Shown here piece after piece: positions 22,280-33,864 of a DNA stretch of 64,000 nt. Source of the stretch: Atkinsonella hypoxylon (taxonomy: Eukaryota > Ascomycota > Sordariomycetes > Hypocreales > Clavicipitaceae); contig JFHB01000004.1 in assembly GCA_000729835.1 (NCBI GenBank), positions 62,001 through 126,000 on the forward strand, written 5' to 3'. The first letter of the stretch is position 1. Each line of letters starts with the position of its first letter. The notes under the pieces were generated by a model that was given only the letters and a program-made list of their open reading frames with translations, had not been told where the DNA came from and did not search any database. A program made the position numbers and the translations under genes.

Positions 22280-24391
22280 AGGCGTAAAAGAGGTCAAGTG
22301 GGAGAGCATGGCCGACGTCGTTCGTTGCTTGGGTGCCATCAAGAGGAGCATTCTGTTTTCTTTTCTTTTTTTTCTTTTTTTTTTTCTTTTTTTCAACATG
22401 TAGATCAGCATATGTGATGGTGGGCCGATCTGCCGCCAGCCCATTGTGCATATAAGCGGCGCATTATGATTTATATTCACGTTTAACATGCACCCCGCCC
22501 GCTCGTCTCATCACCAATTCCCGGCCTAACATGATAATTGCTAAACGTGGGCTAGGACGACGCGCCGCACAGACTCGTCAAGCTGGCCGACACAAGAGCC
22601 TTCCCATGGGGCGCCGACTCGGGCATCCCAAGCGTGACATTGAAGTTGTTTGCCGTGTTGGATTTAGCTAAGAGGTCCATCAGCATGTCTCTTTATTTTG
22701 ATTCCATTTTTGAAATTGGGTTTAAAAGTACATACCTGGACCGAGATACTCGGATCTTATCACCGTGCCGGGACTATTGGCCATGTCATGCGCCAACGTT
22801 TGGCAATCGCTACATTGCACGCTCTGTATGTATGTAGCCTGGTGCGGATGATGGCGGTGAACTCGTGGCCCGGGCGGATGGTTTCCGGCACGGCGATGCC
22901 GGTTAGAGGATCACTTGTATTCTGCCGTTGTTTAGGCTACGGCTTGGGTCATCGCGAGCAAGCTGATTGCTCGCGGGTATGCCGAAGACACCATGTTGTA
23001 TCGTTACAGATAGAATGTCTGGTTCGAGACGACGTAGCTTATATCCAGGTGGAACTTGCACTAATTTAATGTGCTGGCTTACAACACCTGCTGCGTATCT
23101 TCAGCTCCATTTTGCCGGTATTTTTTTTTTGATTCAAAGGACCTTGTTGTCGTGAAACTCTCGCTGTCGTATTTTTTGTGGTGGTGTCGCCCTACGGTTC
23201 CCTACGGTTCCCTACGGGCATCGATGGATGGCACATTCCGGATAGCCACGTCTTGAATTAACCTTATGACACAATCGCCACTAGCGTTTACGGTTGGCCG
23301 CCCTGGGTCCAAATCCACCTTATACATACGCGAACCGGCTCCATCTGGCCTCGCCTAGGTCTCATTTCCTGTTCCTTGGCTCCGGGCACAGCCAAGCCTG
23401 ATAGCCGGGCCAATCGGGAGAGGGCGCGATGTCCCGTACCTACCTCGTAGTTTGACACCACGTGAGCCCGTTCTGGTCCCCTTCAACCGTTGATGAACGG
23501 TACGTACGGAGTACATGCTCCGTACATCCCAACGTCCACGTGCTGCAACCGTCAAACACCCGACACCCCCCCCCCTCTGCCCCCTCTGCCCCCTCTGCCC
23601 CTCCTCCACACACACACACACACAACTTGACCGCTTCCCCTTCCCAGCCATTATCTATCGTCGTCACCCGCATCAGGATCCAGCAGACACTTTGCCAAAT
23701 AAACTCAAACACCCCCCCGCCCCCGTCTCCAAAGCTCCACGCCATCCTGCCTGCACCTGCCAGCACCTGCCAGCAATAATACTCCTCCGCTAGTTGTTCA
23801 TGCCCAACCCTGCGGTAATCACGCTCACCGGCAATCGATCGGTGCCGCCCTTTCGGCATTTGGCAACGTTAACCGTCGGCATCTCACAGTCGACCGTTAC
23901 CCCTTGAACGCGCCAACTGCAGTAGTACAATCCTTTCGATCATGCAGTAGATAACGGAGCAGCTTGCCACGTGTTTTTGCAAGAGCTACTTGTAGCATTT
24001 TGCAATCAAATATCAGACGCAGACCTTCCCATCATTTGCATCGGTACCCTTTGTTCAATCATCGTCCTCGTCAATCACCGCGACTCTCGCAAACCCCGTT
24101 GACAAAAAAAAAGAAAAAAAGAAAAAAAAAACCTTGTGTCGTTTCCAATTTAAGCTTGGCTCCGGCGTATTTGACCCATCTCCTCGGGTGCCTAAGCAAA
24201 AAGCACAACGAACAAGGTGTCTTGGCATCATCATCCGCCCATGGCCTGCGTACCAATACAGTCTCTCTATCCTCGGTCTACGCCGATGAAAGGGGCTACC
24301 GTTGGCCGACGCCTTGCTTGATTCTTTGCCCATCGAAGCCTTATTATACAAACTTTTTTTTTTTTTTTTTTTTAGCTAAAATTCTAACTCG
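22248..24391. other. Intergenic, repeat-rich
   Basis: No supportable gene. It holds a T-rich tract (about 22363-22395), a TACGGAGTA..CTCCGTAC pair at 23506-23526, a (CCCCTCTGC)n/(CA)n simple repeat at about 23566-23624, an A-rich tract (24103-24130) and a run of about 22 T at 24353-24374. The 5' end of the reductase pseudogene probably lies in the last 200 bp but cannot be placed. Confidence 0.55.
23566..23624. repeat. Simple repeat: C-rich nonamer units followed by (CA)n
   Basis: About three CCCCTCTGC units run into nine CA dinucleotides. Confidence 0.85.
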
Positions 24392-24419
24392 TTGCAGGAG
24401 GGCAAAAAAAAAAAAAAAG
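24353..24419. repeat. Poly-T (about 22) and poly-A (about 15) runs at the 5' side of the reductase pseudogene
   Basis: A T run at 24353-24374 and an A run at 24405-24419 flank 30 bp of normal sequence. Confidence 0.9.
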
Positions 24420-25762
24420 TCGCCCGTCTCCAGCCATTCTGGCCGATACAAAACCACCTCCCTCCTACGCTGTTCGCCTGGTCTCCTGCCAATCTTGACG
24501 CAGCAGAGGAAGAAGTTGCCCGACATCCGGCAGGCTGCGATACCGCGGTCCCGAACGTCAGCGGCACGAATCCTGATGAGCGCATCTTCGTCGTTGGCGC
24601 CGGCAATATAGGCAGATTGTACGCGAGCTACATGGCCCGGCGGGCCCAACCCTGCCCCCATCACCCTCGTGGTACACAGGAAGGAACTTCTGTCGCAGTG
24701 GGTGGCGGGTGACGGGGTCGAGCTCACACACCGCGGCAGCGGCAAGACGGTTAAGAACAAGGGGTTCAATATCGAATGGTGGACCGAGACGAGGCCGCGG
24801 TATGGTCCAGTGCGCGAAGTCGCAGACGGAGGGAGGGAGACTGCGCAACGTCTTCATATCGACCAAGACGACGGCCGCCTTGCCCGAAGCAGATCGCTTC
24901 CGCCGTTACCTGGCCAAGCCCACCTCCCTTGTGTTTGCGCAGAATGGCATGTCCAAGCTATGGCCTCCACATGGCCCGTTATACGTAAGCCCGTCGATAT
25001 CCGCCGGGTGACGCCCCCAACTTCTCAGCATGCGTCGTGAATCATGGCGTGCGATCGATAGGCCCGTTTCAGAGCATACACGCGGCTCCGGCCGATGCTT
25101 CCATCGGCCCTGTCCTCTGGCCTTCGAACCCCCCGTCGCGCACCCCGTCTGACGATTTTTTTCACACGGTACATCACCACGACGCCCCTTCTGAACACAC
25201 AAGACTGGTCTCGTCGGGTGAGCTCTGGGTGCTCCAGCTGGAGAAGCTAGCGATGAACGCTGCCATAAATCCGCTCACAGCCCTGCTGCGGTGCAAGAAC
25301 GGCCATCTGTTCACCAGCCGCCATCCAAGCGACCCCCTGGTGCGCGTTCTCGATGCACTTCCCCGAGAAACCAGTGCCGTTCTCCAGACTCTCATCAACC
25401 GTGACTCCAGTGCCGACATCTTGGCCTCCTACGAGCAGATCTCGCATCTTACTTCAGACGGCTGCAGCGCCAAAGAGAGTCTTGTCAGGATTCGAACCGA
25501 GTGGATTGCAAGGTTTTCCCCGCCTGGTTTAATGTCAAAACTATATACTTTTGGCTTCAAGGTAGGCGAGAATCGTAGTTCTATGCTGCAGGATGTTGAG
25601 GCGGGCAGGAAAACTGAAATACGAGACTTCAATGGCTGGATCGTCGATATGGCTGATTTCCTAGGTAACGGACTCGATGGAAGTGTCCATCGAAAACTTA
25701 ATGAATTAGTAGAGAGCGGTGAAACATTGGACAAGGAGAACTTAGCAAGGAGACTATTGTAG
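24392..25762 (+). pseudogene. 2-dehydropantoate 2-reductase (ketopantoate reductase) gene with three frame breaks
   Basis: Family pieces follow in order but in changing frames. They are NHLPPTLFAWSPANL and the Rossmann loop FVVGAGNIGRLYASYM (about 24500-24640); ITLVVHRKELLSQWVAGDGV; RLRNVFISTKTTAALPEADR and LVFAQNGMSKLWPPHGPLYV; APNFSACVVNHGV; and an intact C-terminal part (25037-25762) with KLAMNAAINPLTALL, the Lys/Asn motif of the ApbA/PanE C-terminal domain. The frame slips at about 24645 (one extra C), at 24831-24838 (a tandem GGGA duplication, +4) and at about 24988 (one extra A). The three gains sum to six, so the tail returns to the first frame. The enzyme normally reduces ketopantoate with NADPH for pantothenate, although fungi carry several paralogues of unknown substrate. 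The 4-bp duplication is hard to explain as a sequencing error, so I favour a pseudogene. The 5' end is unresolved. Confidence 0.75.
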
Positions 25763-26369
25763 CCTTGAGCGTAGAAAGTTTGAACAGGTTAACTTGGCCT
25801 CGGGAACGAAAAGCGATTTGCTGAAAGTGTTTGTGTCGTCATTACTACTCTTTAAGACATCTTGTTACACTAGTAGGACGGGCATCCCTTCTTCATTTTC
25901 CCACTATATATTACTCGGTCACGGAACATGGGCATTCAATTCTCAAAAAAACGCCCTTCCTTGTATGCCGCCCGCATTTAATTGTGATTGCCCGCAACGC
26001 AGCCAGAATGCTGTCACATGCGCGTGTGCCATGAACAAAGACCTGCAGCAACGGCCACACCCTTGAACTCTAATCTCTTTCTTTTTTTCTTTTTTTTTCC
26101 CTTTGTCTTCCTTGTTCCTTGACAAAATCTACTGGTCCCCCATTCCCCGGTAGCTTTTTTTTAATACATAAGAAGGGTGGGAAAAGATACCTAGTGAAAT
26201 ATTGTTTTCAATTTTGGCCTCCACGGATAAGAATTGCTCGCTGCTGTATGTAGATGAGAGAAAAGACAACCAGTCTTGGATGGCTATGGGCTATCTTTAG
26301 CACCTGAACTCCAAAATTATCATGTCATCTGTCAACGTCGAAAGGCTCATCGCAGAGCGCGTGCTTTCC
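25763..26369. other. Intergenic between convergent genes
   Basis: It contains pyrimidine/T-rich runs (about 26070-26100 and 26155-26162) and no supportable gene. It should hold the 3' ends of the reductase relic and the Myb gene. Confidence 0.55.
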
Positions 26370-27987
26370 CTATTCACGCCACGGCCGCTGTATCTGGGGC
26401 TGTTCTATCGTCTCGTTCTCCTCCGGTGCCGATGCGGAGCATGGTGATAGGGATTGCCAAGTAGCTTCGGGTTCTTCCTCGCCCGTCATTTGCATAGTGC
26501 GCTCGCGACAAGCAGCCGGTGTAAATCCATTCCCGACCTTGTGAGAAACAATGCGCCATTTCTCCGCTTCGTAGTCCGCAAGCGCTGTACGTAATTTATG
26601 ATCCTAGAATAGCGTTTAGCCCATAGTCATTACCAAAGTTGTATTTGTTCCCAGAACACTGAAGGCGATAGCCGTCGTTCAGGTCAGGGTTTGTTTTCAG
26701 TGACGAATATAAATCCCAAACTCGAGGCTGCTCCTCTAACCCTTGTTTACAGTGATCTGCAGCGAAAAGGATCAACTTACCATTTCATCAGTCCACTGGG
26801 TAGTTTTCGCCTTCAATTTCGTACAGTATCTGACTTGTAGAGTTCCCGAGGAGCGACCAGGAAAGAAGTCTGCAATTTGTTTCCATGTCAGGTGTTTCTG
26901 TTCTTTAAGCTCTATCAGAAGCTGGTCATCCTCGGCTGTGAACTTCAACTTGGGCCCGCGTGGCCTCGGAGCCGGTGCTGGCATGCCGGCCTGTCCAACC
27001 ATGCTGGGTGCTCCAATGCCATCTTCTCGTCGCATGGAATTTCCCGTGTGGCCAGAATCTGGGAGATGGTGGTGGTGGTGTTGTAGATGTTGGCCGTGAG
27101 GTTGGTGAGACAAGCTATTGATATTGGATGCGGCCGCGGCCGCTGCTGCTGCTTGTCCGTACGCAGCCCCAATCGAATTAGGTGGCATTGTTTCGAGACT
27201 CGACTGTCCCAGCGTTGATATACCAGTCATTGACATGTCAAAGTCATCGTTCCGTACTCGCTTAGCGCTATTTGGCACAAATGACGCATGTCCCTGGTTA
27301 GGAGACGCAGTGGCAGGGTACATTGGCGTAGTCACCGATGTTACCGATCCGTAGTGAACATGCCCAAGACGGCTGCCATTCAAGTGTGAGGTATCTAGTT
27401 GCATTGTTGATGCAGGTGAATACGATCTCGGGTGTTGGTGTTGTTCTGAGCGTTCAGGAAGCCCACGTCGTGAAGGCGACTGCCCTTGTGAGGATTCTGG
27501 AGAGGTATTGCCAGCCGTAGCGCTCGGAGCTGCTCCACAATGATGATGGAGATACGTCCTTGGTTGCTGATTTTGGCTGCTGAATGAATACTGGTGTAAA
27601 CTTAGGAAATTGTTCGACTGGCCGGTAGAGGAATATGGCTGTTGGAGGTTATCGGCATGACTTCCATGACCAGCATGAAAGTCCACGCTGTAGCCTCCGA
27701 CTCTGTAATTGTCCGCCAGCGTGTTAGCAGCATACAGGTTCCGCCAGAGCATTCAGCTCCGGACGGCTTCCTCACCTTCTGACAAGCGGCTGAGGTTGAA
27801 GGGATTGCCCTCCGGGGGTCAACACCGAAGATGTACGAACGTGTAGGAGCGAAGTCGTCTTCGAACAGGTGTAAAGCCCGATTTGCAAATGAGAGTCGGT
27901 TATTGTGGAAGTCAACTGGTAGCAAAACTGGGAGCTAATGGTAGACGCAGACAGGGCTGCTCTGCAGCAGACAAACGGCACACGCAA
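26370..27987 (-). CDS. Myb/SANT-domain DNA-binding protein (5' end unresolved)
   Basis: Reverse-strand exons are 26370-26603, 26781-27702 and 27776 to at least 27987. Introns 26780-26604 (GTAAGT..CTAG) and 27775-27703 (GTGAGG..TACAG, with GCTAAC branch site) keep the frame. The middle is Gln/His/Ser/Ala-rich with a poly-Ala run and a His5 run. Near its end is a SANT repeat: LKFTAEDDQLLIELKEQKHL, then TWKQIADFFPGRSSGTLQVR. The last exon adds a second, looser SANT-like unit (DHKLRTALADYEAEKWRIVS, then KVGNGFTPAACRERT). Such small Myb proteins are common in filamentous fungi; targets are unknown. The ATG at 27752 lies inside the second intron and is unlikely to be the start. No ATG is found in frame in the first visible exon, so another upstream exon is expected. 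Confidence 0.75.
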
Positions 27988-28621
27988 TTGACCTCGTCGT
28001 GTTGTATGTGGTGCTCGATGTTAGTGCGTCTCGGCAGGCCCACGTTGTCGAAACACCCAACTATCCAGTAATAGAACTCTTCTGGCCGAACTGCGAGTGG
28101 CTACGACCAGGGTAGAGGGTTGGCAAGAGGCCGAAAGGCACAATTTTATTCTTTGGACTGCCCAATATAACTGCTGGCGGCGTTGGACTTGAAAGACCTT
28201 TCCTTCGTAGAGTTCTTGCAGACGACGTGCGCGCACCCTGCCTCATGGGCACAGCAACGGCTGAGCTTGGTAATACAACAGCAGTTGATTTTATAAAAGC
28301 TCATTTGGGTGGTGGTTTTAGTCGAAGGATCCGAGTCGATATTTAACTGGGGGCCCAAAGGGTATGGAAACCTCCCACAGTGAGATGCCAAAGACGGCGA
28401 ACAATATCAAGTTGGCCGGTGTGGATCTCAGCAAGAAAGTGTTCTCTTGGGATATATGTAAGGATATGTACGCAACGATAAGATTTGCGCGAATCTTCAT
28501 GAGCGCCTTGTTGGGGTCATGTTCCTTCTGGAAGCAGCCCTGTGCACGGCGTGTTGTTCCGTACCAGCGTAGACCGGAGAATAATCCAACGAGCTTTATG
28601 CCTTCAAAGTCTGTTGTTCTT

Positions 28622-28690
28622 CAAGAACAAAAACAACAAAAACAACAAAGACAACAAAGACAACAACAACAACAACAACAACAACAACAC
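28622..28690. repeat. (CAA)n microsatellite with AAG/ACA variants
   Basis: About twenty trinucleotides, mostly CAA, create an apparent poly-Gln frame. Confidence 0.9.
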
Positions 28691-30061
28691 AAATTCCCAC
28701 AATTACGCACTCCTTCGTCTGTCCTTTGTGCAACTAAGAATGTGGACGCCACTGGGCGTAGGAATAGATGCTTATACGGCAATATCCATGAGCAGGGGAT
28801 GGTTGACCTTTAGTTACGAGAGTTTTAAGTCCATAGCAAAGTATCAATACGCCGAGAGTGTTAAGCCAGTCCTGCTCTGCCCCAAAATAACGAAGAAGCC
28901 TCCTGGCCGTCTGGTGGACCAGAATAAGAAGGGATCTTTCGAAGCCCCCAGTAGGGCATCTATGTAATCTGCTGCGGCATTGATCAAATTAAGCTCTGAG
29001 CCACCATCAGTCTGTAGCCTTAGAGCAACGGCATGAATTTAGCAAGACCCCTCCAACACTGGGTGGATGACAGGACGAAAAGGGTCAAGGCACATGGTGC
29101 GTGTAGTGCTCAGGCCAAGCACCATGGAGACAGTCGAGGTCTGTGGAGTGCATGGTGACTCTCTAGTCAGCAGGGAACAAGGAACAGGATGGTGAAGACT
29201 GGCTTGTGTGTACGTATGTAGATATGTGTACTAATGGGGAGGGGGTGTGTATGATAAGATGCAAGGCAAGCTATATCTGATGATGAAGGTGTCCAAAGAA
29301 GGCTGGCTAAGAAAGTGTGCATCGCGAAATGTACATACAGATTTAATTTGTTCCTCTATCATGAGCCCCAATGCAAAGCCTTGGTCCCATCTTGAAGACC
29401 AACTTTATCAAGAATTGGTCCTCACATTCCAGAGTCGGAGGCCATAGACTACTCTGGGACATCTCAAGTCCGTCCAACATTCCCGTTCAAAGTAAGTTAT
29501 GCTTTGACATGGGACGAAGTGTAAGATGTTTGGCGGGCCGAAGCAGATACGATGTGACGCCCCAAAGCAACGTGACCGCTAGCGTCAACCATGTTGAGGA
29601 CCAAAGGATGGACCTTGCGGAGAAGTAGCATGAATGCCAATCATGCCGACTCTGCGTGGCTTGAAAGATGCTGCTACATACAGTCCAGGCACCAGTGGTC
29701 AGAGGGAAAGGTGCCTGCTCACATTGTAAGCGTCAAAGTACACCACGGCCGTACCAGACAAAGCAGAGAGACAGGGCAGGCAAGCCTGTAGTAACACGGA
29801 TATGTGAATTCAGGCCGCCCATGAACGAGTCAGACGCTGTGAAGGGTAAGAAAAGGCACCAGAGGAGACTGAAGGAGCAAGCAGTCGAATTGGGACATAC
29901 GCGGATGGACCAGAGAGAGGAAAATCGGGGATGAAACCGATTTTGACATAAAGGCCGGTAGGGCCGTTCGAAAGTCCACTTGAGCTTGTTGAAGGCGTCG
30001 TGCCAGTTACGGGTGGCACGTCGCGTAGGGAAATGAAACTGGGAGCCAACGGGTTCCATGG

Positions 30062-30133
30062 TCCATCCATCCATCCATCCATCCATCCATCCATCCATCC
30101 TGCCAGCCATCCATCCTGCCAGCCAGCCAGCCA
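30062..30133. repeat. (CATC)n followed by (CAGC)n tetranucleotide microsatellite
   Basis: About nine CATC units, then mixed CATC/CAGC units. Confidence 0.92.
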
Positions 30134-31159
30134 ATACGGGGGCATTGGCACGTCCCTCACACTTGGGGTCGCATTGTGCAAGGATGAAAGGCTAGGGGCC
30201 GCTCCACGGTGATTAGATCGAACGGCGCATTCGCAGCGTAGCTTCCCGGTCGCCTTGAGCTCGCCTGTTTAAATCTCCGTTGCTACTACTGGACGGGCTG
30301 GTACGAACTGTACTTGCGGCCGAGACGATCATAGTAAGCCTTTGGTGTTTCTTCGAGTCTGGATTTCAAAGCAGTGTATATCTTGATCAGGGAAAATAGC
30401 CTGTCATTGGAAATGAGAGGCGTATATGCATTGAGCTAAGCCGTGATGCAGGAACTGTTGCATAAAATGAGTAGCGGAGGTGTCAAAACGCGCTGAAGTG
30501 GATGCGTGCCATGTCTACGTACCTCCCACCTACGTACGATATGCACCCTGAGTGTTCGTCCTGACCAATCCGAGCTTACAAGCCTGTGACTGTCGGCAGC
30601 TACCCTAGGTAGGTACCTAGGTAGTTAGTACCTAGGTACTGTTACTGTTACTTGCATGTGCATCCTAAGCGAACAGCAGCTAGGACCACAGCCGAGCTTT
30701 TCATGAACAAACGAAGAGCAGAAAAAAATATTGTATGTAAAAGCAAGACGCCAGCGATTCAACAGGGCAGGCAGATGCGTGTGAGACGACAGATTTGGGG
30801 CAGCTGCTTGTCCCAAGAGAGAGAGAAAGATGAGAGGATGTGCCTATACAAGCAAGCAGCTACACCTTGGAGACAATTGATGTGAGGTATCTGGTGACTT
30901 CAAGTACAAGCACAACATTGAATCAATCTCCAAACGGGTATTCCGACTCCACAGCGCCCTTGTGGCCCTAGGGACATTTGGTTTACAGTGGCGACTGCTC
31001 TGCAATGCCGAGTTACAGGGATGTTACAGGGATTCATACGCTACTTAGCGTATCTATACCTAAAATAATCTAGTACTTCTGGCCGAGGAGATAGGAGGTG
31101 ACTCGCGCCTGTGAGCTTGCAGCAGGTAGTTACGGAGCACTTGCAGGAGAGCCCGTAGC

Positions 31160-31192
31160 CTGTGGCCCGTGGCCCGTGGCCCGTGGCCCGTG
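31160..31192. repeat. Minisatellite of 7-bp GTGGCCC units, about four copies
   Basis: Four GTGGCCC units in tandem, preceded by a diverged copy (GTAGCCT). Confidence 0.85.
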
Positions 31193-32167
31193 GGAGCAGG
31201 AACAAGGAGCACGCAGCAGGGTTTGGCGAGGATGGTCTCAATACTAAATGGAACTTGGCATCCATGGGACGGCACAACAGGAAGGAGCGAGTCACCCCGC
31301 GCCTGTGCTCCAGCTGTTGTTTCCTTGTTCCTTGCGCCTACTCCGTACCGCAAAGCTTCTACCGCCTGTCGCGCCTTCCACGTCCAGTAGAAAGTTCTAA
31401 ACTACCACCCAGCCAAGCTCAGGCTCGCCAAGGAACTCAGCATTTGAACTCATTTTCCCATACGGGCTTGCTGCATGACGGACAGATTCGTGCTAGCAGC
31501 AGATTGCCTCGCGACCCGGCAACCCTGTCCCCAGCTCCAAGAATGCCGTCATACCCATAAAGAGTCGTAGTCCATATGTGACTATCCATCTTATCTGCCA
31601 TCGAGCAGGCACGCCGGGGTGGTTCAAGAGCTTTAATCGCCTTGCTAGGGACGGTCCCTCTATTAGGTCAAACTTATCAGATCATATCTAGTACCACTCC
31701 TTTCGTGCAACCATGCATAGAATCTGCTGTACCTCAATCCGCTGGTCGGTTAGGTACAGAGCACTAGCCAGTGAAAAAAAGAAGGGAAAAAATTTTCAAC
31801 TCGAAAGAGCTTCTATCGTTTACCCCTAGCCTTAGCGCAGACGCTGACTGACAAGCTAGGAGCAGGGGCTTTGTGCAGAAATGCCAAGAATGCAGAGCCT
31901 CGACGCAAATCCCGCTGTCGAATCACTCGCCACGATACGGAAGTACAAATCGCAATTCTCCCGGTAACTAGCATGCCTTTTTAGGTCATGAGCGAGCACT
32001 CACTCGGACACGCGCATGGGTTCGCAGGCCCCGACTGTCGGCTCATCACGCAAAGCTGAGACATGGCTGGTCAGCATCATTGGGCAACCGTTTCTGGAGT
32101 ATTCAATAAGCGTCGGCAATTGCATGTCCGGGTCAGAAAACACGCGTACAGCCTTCCGGTACTTGAA

Positions 32168-32189
32168 ATTTTTTTTTTTTTTTTTTTTT
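32168..32189. repeat. Poly-T run
   Basis: About 21 T in a row. Confidence 0.9.
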
Positions 32190-33864
32190 CCGAAACACGG
32201 CAGAACTTCTGCAGATAAAACGCAGTTCACCAAGGATGGAGTCTACTCCGTAGAATTCCCTTCTTAACAACAGCGCCTGGGTAGCAGTCCACACTAGTAA
32301 AGGCGCAAGTGTCTTGGTTGTATTGCGTCCAGCCGCAACAAAGAACTCGGGAAAGATAAAGGTGACGAGACTCTGTGGCATTCAGCTAACCAAGTGACCA
32401 GTAGATCGCATATCTTCCATGCTCGGTTGGTCAAGGAGCGGCAGATTACACTGGTCCTGCTGATTCCTCCATACGCAGTTCAGATAAGTAATTATACGAG
32501 TGGTAAGTTTCGCACTGACAATGCAAGGCAATGTCAATCATGCTTCTGCTCCAGGTTCGCGCATCTTCTGTGATTGCGCCTGGCCCGACCCGTCACTCGA
32601 GGCGCTGCATGCCACTCCAGTCAGGGTGGACTGCTCCGTTTCCGAACCATGAAACACACGCAACGTCAAGTCAACGACATTGGAAAGCTAGAGAGTGTGT
32701 GTCAAAAAGGTTCCTTTTCGTTCAGACGCACGTGCAGTCTCGATACTTTCCGTCGTCATGAAATATGGGCCACTCGTGTCACACCCGCCCCAGTCGCATC
32801 TCCAACGCATTAATGCATGAAGACAATAAGATGATAGCCGTGCCAATTACTGTACATACATGATACGATGCCAACAGCCTAGAAAAGCCTAGAAAAAAAC
32901 TTCCAACAACGGACCGAAGGAGTGAATATTAAGTGGCAAGCATATGGAAGCTCGTTCAACGACACGACATACCGAGCCACGCGGATCGGACATTCCCAGC
33001 CACCAGAAACGCCAAGGACAAGTGACTTTGTACGTGTGATGGAGCAGTTCTTATTTGCTCTTCTCAATTTGATAAATTTCACAGAGTCAAACTGAGCCCA
33101 AGGCGCTTTGAATATGCGTGATTCCGTCCCGCAAGCGCCGCGGCTATATGGCCGGGCCTTTCCCGGGCCTCAGGGCTCAGGCTCATGCTCATGCTGTGAA
33201 GTGAAGGGGAAGATGAAAGGTGAAAGTGAGGGAAGCATGCCGCCCAATTTACTCGGCACGGGTCAAGAATGATGCGAGAGGGCTTTAATGGCAAATGAGC
33301 TGTTCATGTTGTGCAACGCTAGTGTTGGTGGTTGGTGGCATGATTTTTCGCGGGCAGTATTGTGACCTGAATCGAGAGTCTTGGATTAGAATCCTAGTAG
33401 TATGGTCAACGAAGCAGGTGCGCCCTTACGGTGTAGAATTGTATAGTCTGAGACTCATCTTGTCCATCCATCACCGTAGGATAGTTAGGAACCTGTCTCA
33501 CGCTGCTGACGACCATCTGGCAAGCACATAAAACCAATCGCAATCATTCATCATGTTCCAAGTTGAGGATAAGTCAAGACAGAAATCCGAGCATAGATGC
33601 TCAATCGTATTCCGCTAATATTACATCAATACAGCCAGCACATGTCTTTCTTGTATTCGGGTTACCTCCGCCCAGATAAAGTACAATGCCCCTTGACCCT
33701 GTTTTCCCCCCTATTATGTTAAAATACAAAAAGCTTACTCCGATGCAAAGCCGTACTGCGGCTTGTAAACGCAGTGGCAGAAATAAAAGATCAGCTACCA
33801 GCGATGTAGCCTCCAAGCTCAATCTGGTCGTGACATGAATGGGCAGTCTACCTTGGACCTCCCA

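Larger units (their letters stand above)
27988..33864. other. About 5.9 kb repeat-rich DNA without a supportable gene
   Basis: The proximal part probably holds the missing 5' exon and promoter of the Myb gene. Seen here: a (CAA)n tract at about 28622-28690, a (CATC)n/(CAGC)n array at 30062-30133, the palindrome AGTACCTAGGTACT at 30627-30640, a (GTGGCCC)n array at about 31160-31192, and a long T run at 32168-32189. The open frames at 28364-28813, 29733-30181 and 31060-31560 are created by these simple repeats. The distal end is the 3' flank of PRP8. Confidence 0.55.

Noticed and set aside
24985..25028. Intron (GTAAGC..TCTCAG) as explanation of the third frame break in the reductase gene
   Set aside because: Using that acceptor gives an immediate TGA in frame, and the supposed intron encodes the conserved APNFSA block.
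27602..27752. ATG at 27752 (MLWRN) as start of the Myb gene
   Set aside because: It lies within a well-formed intron (GTGAGG, GCTAAC branch, TACAG) that joins an upstream coding frame in register.
28364..28813. 149-codon forward frame with a long poly-Gln stretch
   Set aside because: The frame is kept open by the (CAA)n microsatellite; flanking residues show no family features.
29733..30181. Reverse frames rich in Trp-Met-Asp-Gly or Gly-Trp repeats
   Set aside because: They are translations of the (CATC)n microsatellite.
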